Assembly (NCBI GenBank): GCA_903904835.1
Contig: CAIVEI010000096.1
Span: 1 to 64,000, forward strand
DNA length: 64,000 nt
Direction: 5' to 3'
Origin: an uncultured Schlesneria sp.
GTDB lineage: Bacteria > Planctomycetota > Planctomycetia > Planctomycetales > Planctomycetaceae
Under the pieces are notes generated by a model, which was not told where the DNA came from, ran no database searches, and was given only the letters and a program-made list of their open reading frames with translations. The position numbers and the translations under genes were made by a program. The first letter of the stretch is position 1; each line of letters opens with the position of its first letter. This document shows positions 9,558 through 17,098 of this stretch, in pieces.

Positions 9558-10817
9558 TCACCTTCGGATATCCGCAATGCAGAAGCTGCCATACGTATGA
9601 ACGCGGTCTTTCGCGTGCAACTCGTTCGCAAGCGGATGGTTGTAATGCAAAATGTCTGCAAGTTTCCGCTTCTGGCCGTTGACGACAACTTCGATCGGGT
9701 TGATGAACGTCCCGTCCAGGCCTGCACTTCGCCAGAGGACTCGGGCGTCCGGCGATGCCTTGTCAAGAATCGCCTGCCATTCGGCCGTCAGGATTTTCTT
9801 CGCGGGATCTCGTGACAACCAGTCCATGTGATCCAGCAGGACGAGTCGCGTAATGGGTTTATCTTGCTGTTCGAGAAACCCCTGGACCGTATTGGTATGC
9901 GTCGTGACCCGGTCGGCCACGCCTGCTTTCAGCCGATCAAAGTTTTCTCGCTTGAGATATTCAGGGCAGGCGTCCTGCGAGTATTGGCCCGTCAAATAGA
10001 CTCGCCAGGCATAGTTATCCTTCAGCGGTATCTTGGTGAACACCGCTTCAACACGGTCAACAACGAACTGCAAAATTCCACCCGGATAGCCTTCGTCGAT
10101 CTGCTTTCTCTGGGCTCTTGGAACGCCAAGTAGAGAAAGGGTGACATCACGGCGCATGGCAAACTTGATCATTGGTCGCCACAGTTTTTTCGCCAGATCA
10201 TATTGCTGAAACAAGCTTTTCTGTTGTTCGACATTTTCCGCTGCAAGCAGAGCATTTACGGGATCTCGCATTTTGGCGACTCGATCCACGTAGTAATTGA
10301 CGAACCACGCAAACGTTCCGCTCGTGCAGCGGAAATAAAAGGACTTGCGGCGTCCCGCTTTAAACATTGAAGCCTTTCGGTCCCAATATTTGCGTGCATC
10401 GGCTGGCAAGTGTGGACGAAGCTGGGTCGGATAGACCGATTTCCATTCAGGAAGGCATCCGTTCCCGAACAGCTTCCAGAACGTGTCGTAATCAAGATGA
10501 CGTAATCCGGCCAGTTTCAGTTCGAGCAAATGGTTTTGCTTCGAATTCATGTCCACGGCATGCACGTGGCCGGCACCGGCAAGAGCGTAATCCAATGCAT
10601 TACACCCAGCCGAAGTGATCACAACGACGCGGTCCTGAGGTGTCAGTTCCAGCGCGACGCGATCCAGTCGGGGATCTTCCCAGCACTGGTTATAGACAAT
10701 ATTTCGTCCGTGAACGAGATTGAACCAAGTCTTACTAAGCCGTTCGACAACCATTTTTTGGACTGTTCGTAGAGGAACCTGAGGCGGGAAAAAGGGATGT
10801 CCGTCTAATACGGGCAT
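9558..10817 (-). CDS. btaA: BtaA-like 3-amino-3-carboxypropyl transferase (DUF3419)
   Basis: A 419-residue DUF3419 protein. The N-terminal half has IVYNQCWEDPRLD (about 40-52), VITSAGCNALDYAL (about 66-79, the SAM-binding loop) and HAVDMNSKQNHLLELK. The C-terminal half has RLVLLDHMDWL and VLWRSAGLD, as in BtaA. BtaA moves the aminocarboxypropyl group of S-adenosylmethionine to diacylglycerol, the first step to betaine lipids. The N-methylating partner BtaB is not visible within this window. The start MPVLDGH could be later (MVVERLSK, residue 22), because the first residues look less conserved. Membrane-associated activity is inferred from the family. Confidence 0.75.
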   Translation of the reverse strand: MPVLDGHPFFPPQVPLRTVQKMVVERLSKTWFNLVHGRNIVYNQCWEDPRLDRVALELTPQDRVVVITSAGCNALDYALAGAGHVHAVDMNSKQNHLLELKLAGLRHLDYDTFWKLFGNGCLPEWKSVYPTQLRPHLPADARKYWDRKASMFKAGRRKSFYFRCTSGTFAWFVNYYVDRVAKMRDPVNALLAAENVEQQKSLFQQYDLAKKLWRPMIKFAMRRDVTLSLLGVPRAQRKQIDEGYPGGILQFVVDRVEAVFTKIPLKDNYAWRVYLTGQYSQDACPEYLKRENFDRLKAGVADRVTTHTNTVQGFLEQQDKPITRLVLLDHMDWLSRDPAKKILTAEWQAILDKASPDARVLWRSAGLDGTFINPIEVVVNGQKRKLADILHYNHPLANELHAKDRVHTYGSFCIADIRR

Positions 10818-11232
10818 CCTGATCGTGTTCGAAATTCGTCACGCCGACGCAAACGCACCCGCGTCTGCGTGACGAACTTCGGAAACGCGTACTATGTTGG
10901 CCGAACGCGAGCCGTTTCTCAACCGAGACCCACTTTCTGCCTCATGACCCATCAAGCGGTTCGGCTGATAAATTGTAAGAATGGGCGTTTCCGTGCGACA
11001 GGATTTAGCAAAACCTGGCATTTTTTCGAGGATTCTTACAATTTCCGGCGAATCCTGACATCTTTCGCAGCAGCACGTCCAGTCGAATTCGTTTTTGACC
11101 ATTCCAATTTGCAGCCTTTAACGGCTGAAACGACCTGTTGTGTTGTACCGAACTTCGGAACCGACATTGGCCGATGACTGATCTCAGGAGCGCGTCAATT
11201 CGCTCAGCGGATCACCACGGAAGGAAACCGCG
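10818..11232. other. Intergenic region between divergent btaA-like and tolC-like genes
   Basis: This 415-base region separates two divergently read genes, so it should hold both promoters. I see no gene in it. The one clear structure is a 13-bp perfect inverted repeat, listed separately. A ribosome-binding site GGAAGGAAA lies just before the ATG at 11233. Confidence 0.6.
10970..11044. repeat. 13-bp perfect inverted repeat (AAATTGTAAGAAT)
   Basis: AAATTGTAAGAAT at 10970-10982 is repeated as its exact reverse complement at 11032-11044. The 49-base spacer puts the arm centres 62 bases apart, close to six helical turns. Position between two divergent genes fits a paired operator or a hairpin. 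No regulator can be named. Confidence 0.55.
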
Positions 11233-12990
11233 ATGCGCCATTGTCAGTTGGGAAACGAGAAAAAGTCATCTCAGTTTCCGGGAATTATTAATTCTCCGAT
11301 CTTCATACACCACAATACTTTATTGCTGGTGGTAATGGTCGTGCTGAGTTTGCACGCGGGATGCATTTCCTCCGATTCAGGTCGTCGAACACCGGCCTTT
11401 CGACCATTCTCGCTTCACACCACCAAGTCCAGTGCGAAATCGACCGAAATTACGCTGGCTGATTCGCAGGAACAAATCGAACAAGTCAGTGAGATTGCCA
11501 AATCCGACTCACAACGCGCAATCGACAGATCAACCCCACAACGCGCAAGCGATACACCTACACGTAACCCATCGTCCGACGCGCGTCAGATAAAACAGGT
11601 GGCGGGGGAAACGGGGCTGTCGTATGACTCCGTTGTTGATGCGAAAGCTGAGCTGCCCGATCCTTCATCGAAGGACTATCCGCCGGTTGTCGAAACTTTT
11701 GTGCCGCAGCAGTTAACGTTGGGTGACCTGGAAAACCTTGCCCTGGGGAACAATCCCACGCTGCCTCAAGCTCAGGCGGCGGTGACCGGGCAGGAGGGGG
11801 TCGTTTATCAGGCAGGGCTCTATCCGAATCCTCAGGTGGGATACATCAACAGCAGTGCTTCAAATCCATCCGTCAAACAGTCGAACGGAGCGTTTTTCGC
11901 CCAGGAATTCGTGACAGCCAACAAACTTGGTCTGGCTCAACTGGCCGCGTCGGAAGAACTGCGACGATTTCAATGGGACAATGAAGCTCAGCGGATTCGA
12001 GTCATGACCGACTTGAAGATCCGTTATTACGAGGTACTGGGCTCGCAAGAAGCGGTAGCAGTTTATCGAGAGCTGCTGAAGATTTCCGAAAAAAGTCTGG
12101 CCATTGCGAAAAGCTTGTTAGCCAACGAAGGGACGCGGACAGATTACCTGCAAGCCAAAGTACAGCTCGAAACCGTCCGACTGAATCTTGATGAAGCCGA
12201 ATTACGATATGCTGCCGCGTGGGAACAGTTAGCCACGATGGTCGGCGTCTCGGCACTGACACCTGTGCCGCTCGTCGGTGACCTGACGGAAGATATCCCA
12301 CAACTGGATTTGGAAACGTGCTGGCAGCAACTGCTTTCCTGCAGCCCTCAGCTCAGGGCGGCTGAAGCCGAACTCGGCCACGGATATGCGACCTTACGAG
12401 AACAGCAAGCACTCGCTGTCCCTAATATCACGGTCCAGACCGTGGCGGATTACGATCAAGCGACTGCCGTCTCAACGGTCAGCACGCTGGTGGCGCTTCC
12501 CTTCCCCATTTTCAATCGGAATCAGGGAAACATCGCGAAAGCGGCGGCCGATCTCAACGCCGACCAGGCCGACATTTGTCGTATCCGGTTTGTGCTGAGG
12601 GACTCGCTCGCAGATTCCTTTCGCCGCTATAAGACGAGCCTTCGTCAAGCTGAACGTCTCAGAGAAGCAATCCTGCCGGATGCCAAAGAAAACCTGGAGC
12701 TGTCAACGCAAGTCTTCAAAGGGGGGCAATCGGCGTTTGCTCCTGTGCTTGCCTCACAGCAATCGTATTTCCGCAGCAAAGTCGCGTATGTCGAAGCCCT
12801 GACCGAGCTGCATAAAGTCATTACGGAAATTGAAGGACTTCAATTGACGGGCGGACTGAACCCTGCTGCCATCGGTTCAGCCATCCAAAATCAAATGGGG
12901 GGTGGAACACAACGTCAACGAGCGCTGCTGAACGATCTTCAAGACAATAACTCGAAACAGTTGTTACCAGCCGCGCAGTTAAGTCGGTGA
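11233..12990 (+). CDS. TolC/CzcC-family outer-membrane efflux lipoprotein
   Basis: A 585-residue protein with a long export signal ending in a lipobox (SLHAGC, Cys44), then a low-complexity Ser/Thr-rich linker to about residue 130. It is followed by two outer-membrane efflux (OEP) repeats: LTLGDLENLALGNNPTLPQAQAAV starts the first, and LETCWQQLLSCSPQLRAAEAEL the second. The coiled-coil helices include LKIRYYEVLGSQEAVAVYRELLKISEKS. Such proteins form the outer-membrane channel of tripartite RND or ABC pumps. No pump genes adjoin it, but a CzcB/CzcA pair without its own outer-membrane component lies at 48.3-53 kb. The gene is tail-to-tail with the next, five bases apart. GGAAGGAAA upstream supports the start. 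Confidence 0.85.
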   Translation: MRHCQLGNEKKSSQFPGIINSPIFIHHNTLLLVVMVVLSLHAGCISSDSGRRTPAFRPFSLHTTKSSAKSTEITLADSQEQIEQVSEIAKSDSQRAIDRSTPQRASDTPTRNPSSDARQIKQVAGETGLSYDSVVDAKAELPDPSSKDYPPVVETFVPQQLTLGDLENLALGNNPTLPQAQAAVTGQEGVVYQAGLYPNPQVGYINSSASNPSVKQSNGAFFAQEFVTANKLGLAQLAASEELRRFQWDNEAQRIRVMTDLKIRYYEVLGSQEAVAVYRELLKISEKSLAIAKSLLANEGTRTDYLQAKVQLETVRLNLDEAELRYAAAWEQLATMVGVSALTPVPLVGDLTEDIPQLDLETCWQQLLSCSPQLRAAEAELGHGYATLREQQALAVPNITVQTVADYDQATAVSTVSTLVALPFPIFNRNQGNIAKAAADLNADQADICRIRFVLRDSLADSFRRYKTSLRQAERLREAILPDAKENLELSTQVFKGGQSAFAPVLASQQSYFRSKVAYVEALTELHKVITEIEGLQLTGGLNPAAIGSAIQNQMGGGTQRQRALLNDLQDNNSKQLLPAAQLSR

Positions 12991-12995
12991 CGATT

Positions 12996-15188
12996 TCATT
13001 CTTTCTCAACCGTGACAAACACGGGTGGACTTGAATACGTCGCTTTCATCACAAAGTTAATCGCGAAATTCGCCATCACGGCCGTCACCTGTCGATCGAC
13101 CGGTGGAGCGGTCTTATCGGCCTTCAGAGTGATGAACCCTTCACTATCAGTTCCGGTGAGTAACGTCTTGCTTTGGTTCCCTTCCATCGTCACCCCCTCG
13201 GGCAAGCTGTTCGCATAGACCTGTTCGAGATGGCGATACATGAAGTCGAGCGTCACGTTGGCGTTGACGTCCTTGGCTCGTACCAGGTTGATGAGAATCT
13301 TTTTCGATTCGCCTGGCTTCAAGCGGATTTCGGTTTCGCTCAGATTAACCGCCAAAAGATCTGCACTCTCCCCGACCGCGACACAATGCGTTTCGACGGG
13401 ATAATGTCCTCGTCCGCCGCCGGGCGAGTAATATTCCTGATACGGTACCGCAGTGGCCGAAAGTTCCACCGTTGTCGACTCGCTGTTCGTGCCCGGCGGC
13501 GCGGGAATCGTATGCGTCGACGTCCCCCAGATTCGGACATCTTTGGCAACCGGCTTCAGTTCCGGAGAAGCGAATAAACCAATACAGCCATCGATCCCTT
13601 TTCCGGCAAGGATTCGACCGCATGTTGCCACGATACCCGCTGGCAGACCATCAATATGCAGTTGAACTTCCCCCGTGAAGCCATGCTTCCGAACCACTCT
13701 GACAAAAATCGCTCCGCATGTCCCAGGTGTTAGCTGCGTCTTGTCGGTATCGACTTCCAGCATGAAGTAAGGCTCGGTTTTCGTCACGCGTAATGCGTAC
13801 TCGAATCCCGCTCCACCTCGCAATAATCCGTCACGAATTTCTACGATGAAAGTACCATCGATCGGCGCCTCCCACCCTTCGAACCAGGTATCTGCATGAG
13901 TCAGTCGGCCAAACCGTCCGTCATCGTCTTCGCGAATCGGCTGGCCCTGTGCGTTGAGTATCCTCAAGAACGAATCGAGATTGGACATCTGTCGTCTGGC
14001 GATCACTTCAAAGGTAAAACGATCCCCCTTCTTTGCCGCGAATGAATAACAATCCAGATCGGACGGGGATTCGATCCGTCCCGAAATGACTTGTGGCACC
14101 TCGAATGGAACCGCAGTCATCGCTGAATCATTGTCGCCAGCCGGTTCGACGAGTGTCGGTAAATCCGTCACGTAGAACCCTACCGGATTCGAGACTTGAT
14201 CCCCAATCGCAACTGGCAAAGAAACCAATCCCGGCGGCGTCCCCTCAGGTACTCGGACGACTCCTTTAAAATCACCAGTCAGTCCCACGCCGCTCAGTTC
14301 CACACTTGTCTCAACCCCAGCTTTGACCCCCTTGGGAAAAGCACCCGTTACGAATGGGCGAGAGTTCGTTTCGATACAGTAGACCCAATCGACATTCCCC
14401 TGATAGCGGACGTCGCGAATCTCTAGCAGATACTCGCCCGCCTGTTCAAAACGATGGGTGAGAAACGGGTCGGCAAAAAAGGCGTTGTCGGAGGTGGCAA
14501 GCACGCTCCCTTTGGTATCTCGCAAAAACAGGATCGGGTCTGCATGCACCTGCAAATCATGGATCTTGTCCTGCAACCGCTGACATCGAACATGAAACAG
14601 AATCGTCTGACCCGCTTCCGCCGAGAATTTCCAGAAATCACAATCCTCACCCTTTTCGATCGTGCCACAAAGGGCGGCGGGAAGAGTGACCAATTGGGCC
14701 TTGTCGGCAGAGTTGTTCTCGGCGACTTCAACGATCACGGGGTCACGAACGACAACCAGTTGTCCGACCGTGCTGGCGCCATGCGGAGTCGCCAGTCGAA
14801 ACTCGCGAACGCCGGGCAATGCGTCGGCCGTCGCCGTGAACTTCACTTTCAGCTTTGTGACATCTTTCGGTTTTTCACCAGGTTTGAGTTCGGGAATCAC
14901 CGGAGGAACGACTTCTGCGGTCACGCCGCTGCCACCGACGGTCACTTGATACGCACCGAGCATTGTATAGCGAGAATTCACCTCGCATTCGGTGGTGGCT
15001 CCAACTTGAATGGCCACCGGTTTGAGGCTCATCACCATCGGATACGAAATCTGAGCGAAGACGGGCGAGGCTGTTGTCAGTCCGAGAACTACCGAAAAGG
15101 TCAGCGCTACTTGCAGCCGTTTTATCATTGACGTGCGTGTCACAGATTCCAGGAAACGGGCAATAGTTGCCACAAAATTGAGTCGCAT
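12996..15188 (-). CDS. Secreted protein with bacterial pre-peptidase C-terminal (PPC) domains
   Basis: A 730-residue exported protein. The signal peptide is VALTFSVVLGLTTASPVFA. Two PPC-like beta domains are visible: the first near 150-260 (AENNSADKAQLVTLPAALCGTI, then DCDFWKFSAEAGQTILFHV), the second near 345-455 (AGDNDSAMTAVPFEVPQVISG, then DLDCYSFAAKKGDRFTFEV). An Ig-like front part and a C-terminal part rich in beta strands flank them. This design is common in planctomycete surface or periplasmic proteins of unknown role. Either the first ATG (AAGGG about 8 bases upstream) or an ATG at 15128, directly before the hydrophobic signal, could be the start; the former has the better ribosome site. 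Confidence 0.7.
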   Translation of the reverse strand: MRLNFVATIARFLESVTRTSMIKRLQVALTFSVVLGLTTASPVFAQISYPMVMSLKPVAIQVGATTECEVNSRYTMLGAYQVTVGGSGVTAEVVPPVIPELKPGEKPKDVTKLKVKFTATADALPGVREFRLATPHGASTVGQLVVVRDPVIVEVAENNSADKAQLVTLPAALCGTIEKGEDCDFWKFSAEAGQTILFHVRCQRLQDKIHDLQVHADPILFLRDTKGSVLATSDNAFFADPFLTHRFEQAGEYLLEIRDVRYQGNVDWVYCIETNSRPFVTGAFPKGVKAGVETSVELSGVGLTGDFKGVVRVPEGTPPGLVSLPVAIGDQVSNPVGFYVTDLPTLVEPAGDNDSAMTAVPFEVPQVISGRIESPSDLDCYSFAAKKGDRFTFEVIARRQMSNLDSFLRILNAQGQPIREDDDGRFGRLTHADTWFEGWEAPIDGTFIVEIRDGLLRGGAGFEYALRVTKTEPYFMLEVDTDKTQLTPGTCGAIFVRVVRKHGFTGEVQLHIDGLPAGIVATCGRILAGKGIDGCIGLFASPELKPVAKDVRIWGTSTHTIPAPPGTNSESTTVELSATAVPYQEYYSPGGGRGHYPVETHCVAVGESADLLAVNLSETEIRLKPGESKKILINLVRAKDVNANVTLDFMYRHLEQVYANSLPEGVTMEGNQSKTLLTGTDSEGFITLKADKTAPPVDRQVTAVMANFAINFVMKATYSSPPVFVTVEKE

Positions 15189-15356
15189 CGTCGGCCCTTC
15201 ATTGACATAAACGAATTCTTACGTGTTCGCAGCATAACAATTGCGGCTCATCTAGAAACAGTCAAAACGTGAGCACATTAGAAGAACATGTCTGAATGGC
15301 GAACCTGAACGGACGGAGACTTGAGTTTTTGCGATTGATCGGTCAAACCTCTTCGC

Positions 15357-16805
15357 ATGAAACCCTTAGATATTTTACGTCAATTTTTCGGTTACGAATC
15401 GTTCCGCCCGCCTCAGGAAGCTGTGATCCAGCGAGTGCTAGGTGGTCAGCATGCGCTGGTGATTATGCCGACTGGTGGCGGCAAATCGCTCTGTTATCAG
15501 ATCCCCGCGCTGATGCCGATTGAGCCGACCGAGACCACCAGCGGCAAGACTCCGTTAACGCTCGTTCTCTCTCCGTTGATCGCACTCATGAAGGATCAGG
15601 TCGATGCGCTTCGAGCGAAGGGGATCTCGGCCACATTCATCAATTCGTCGTTAAGTCGAAACGAACGAGAAAAACGTTATGCCGCAGTCTCTCGCGGCGA
15701 ATATCAGTTGCTCTACGTCACCCCTGAACGGTTTCGCAAGCCGGAATTTACAAGTGCGATTGCCCAACGCACGATCCATCTGCTGGCGGTCGATGAAGCA
15801 CACTGTATCAGCGAATGGGGCCATGACTTCCGGCCCGACTACACTCGATTAACGGAATTCCGCCGACTGATTGGTGAACCAACGACGATTGCGCTAACAG
15901 CCACGGCAACGCCCGACGTGCAGCGTGACATCGTCCGACAACTGGGGTTGGAACCATCTCAGATCAAGACGTTTCATTCCGGAATCGATCGGCCCAACCT
16001 GGAACTGACTGTCGACGAAGTTTGGGGTGATGACGAGAAGCTGTCGAGAATCATCGCCATTCATAACTCGTATCCCGCGACCTCGGGGAGCGGCATTGTT
16101 TATTTCACACTGATCCGCACGCTGGAACGTTTCAGCGAACGATTAAGAGCTGAGCAAATTCCGCACGTCTGCTATCACGGCGATCTGGAACGGAACGAAC
16201 GGCGATGGATTCAGAATGAGTTCATGCAGGGCCGTTGTCCTCTTGTCCTGGCAACCCCAGCCTTCGGGATGGGCATCGATAAGAACGACATCCGCTACGT
16301 GATTCACGCCGAGATCCCCGGCTCGATGGAGGCCTGGTATCAAGAGATTGGCCGAGCAGGCCGCGACGGAAAACCCTCCAATTGCGTGTTGCTGTACGAA
16401 GAATCAGACCTGCTGACCCAAATGGAATTCCTGCGATGGAGCAACCCTGACGCCGAGTTCTACCAGCGGGTTTACGATCTGCTTATCCACAACCGCGAAC
16501 AGGTTGAAGCGTTCGGCCTGGAATGGATGCGTGAGAAATTGCACGCCAAACAAAAGCACGATCATCGCTTGGAAACCGTGCTGGGAATGTTAGAACGATA
16601 CGGCGTGATCGAAGGAACCTGGGAACCAATGCGGCTGACCGTCATGAACGATCTGGCACCAGAACTCTGCGATCAAGACCGACTCAACGCGAAACTTCGT
16701 CGTGACCAACAAAAGCTATTAGCGCTCGTTCAATTCATCCGCCACGATGGCGACAAAAAAGAATACATTCAAGATTACTTCGGAATCGCGGGCCGCGAGC
16801 CTTGA
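15357..16805 (+). CDS. RecQ-like ATP-dependent DNA helicase, short form
   Basis: A 482-residue superfamily 2 helicase of the RecQ type. Motif 0 is FGYESFRPPQEAVI (11-24), Walker A MPTGGGKS (37-44), DEAH at 146-149 inside AVDEAHCISEWGHDFRPDY, motif III LTATATP, motif V FGMGIDKNDIRYVIH and motif VI QEIGRAGRDG. RecQ normally continues into a Cys4 zinc module, a winged helix and often an HRDC domain. Here the corresponding stretch (QKLLALVQFIRHDGDKKEYIQDYFG, about residues 450-475) has no cysteines, and the protein ends eight residues or so later. It is therefore a truncated or specialised RecQ. No strong ribosome site precedes the ATG. Confidence 0.85.
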   Translation: MKPLDILRQFFGYESFRPPQEAVIQRVLGGQHALVIMPTGGGKSLCYQIPALMPIEPTETTSGKTPLTLVLSPLIALMKDQVDALRAKGISATFINSSLSRNEREKRYAAVSRGEYQLLYVTPERFRKPEFTSAIAQRTIHLLAVDEAHCISEWGHDFRPDYTRLTEFRRLIGEPTTIALTATATPDVQRDIVRQLGLEPSQIKTFHSGIDRPNLELTVDEVWGDDEKLSRIIAIHNSYPATSGSGIVYFTLIRTLERFSERLRAEQIPHVCYHGDLERNERRWIQNEFMQGRCPLVLATPAFGMGIDKNDIRYVIHAEIPGSMEAWYQEIGRAGRDGKPSNCVLLYEESDLLTQMEFLRWSNPDAEFYQRVYDLLIHNREQVEAFGLEWMREKLHAKQKHDHRLETVLGMLERYGVIEGTWEPMRLTVMNDLAPELCDQDRLNAKLRRDQQKLLALVQFIRHDGDKKEYIQDYFGIAGREP

Positions 16806-16824
16806 ATCAATTCAAAAGACTTCA

Positions 16825-16949
16825 GCCACAGATGAACACAGAACCACACAGATAAAGCGGAATAAATCCCAGGAAAACACCTGAAAAACTCCTTTGCCCG
16901 TATTTTCCTCTTCTGCCTTTATCTGTTTACATCCGTGTTAATCTGTGGC
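16825..16949. repeat. Nested inverted repeat with GCCACAGATGAACACAG ends
   Basis: The outer arms GCCACAGATGAACACAG (16825-16841) and CCGTGTTAATCTGTGGC (16933-16949) are near-perfect reverse complements. An inner pair ACAGATAAAG (16848-16857) and CTTTATCTGT (16917-16926) is exact. I recall similar CCACAGAT/ATCTGTGG ends as dispersed intergenic sequences in other bacterial genomes; that is memory, not a search. Lying between convergent genes, it may also serve as a two-way terminator. Confidence 0.7.
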
Positions 16950-16996
16950 CAGAATTCTTGCTTTCGAGTCTCTGTCGGAGATGGGTCAGATTACTT

Positions 16997-17015
16997 CCGA
17001 CGCTAGCAGCGTCGG
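16997..17015. repeat. REP-like palindrome CCGACGCT-N3-AGCGTCGG, intergenic copy
   Basis: A 19-bp palindrome with 8-bp arms and a 3-base centre (AGC). It is followed by CCACG. Two further copies lie inside the RND pump gene at 51340-51358 and 51370-51388 with centres GCT and GGC. Confidence 0.75.
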
Positions 17016-17098
17016 CCACGTTGACGGCGATTTCTCAAATATGGAGGGTCGCGACGAGCACGTTGTCCTCCTCTGACAAATATCCGCCCCAGATCGTC

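Larger units (their letters stand above)
16806..17098. other. Intergenic region with two dispersed palindromes
   Basis: No gene is visible between the convergent recQ-like and hydrolase genes. The region carries a nested inverted repeat (16825-16949) and a 19-bp palindrome (16997-17015), both listed separately. Confidence 0.6.
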
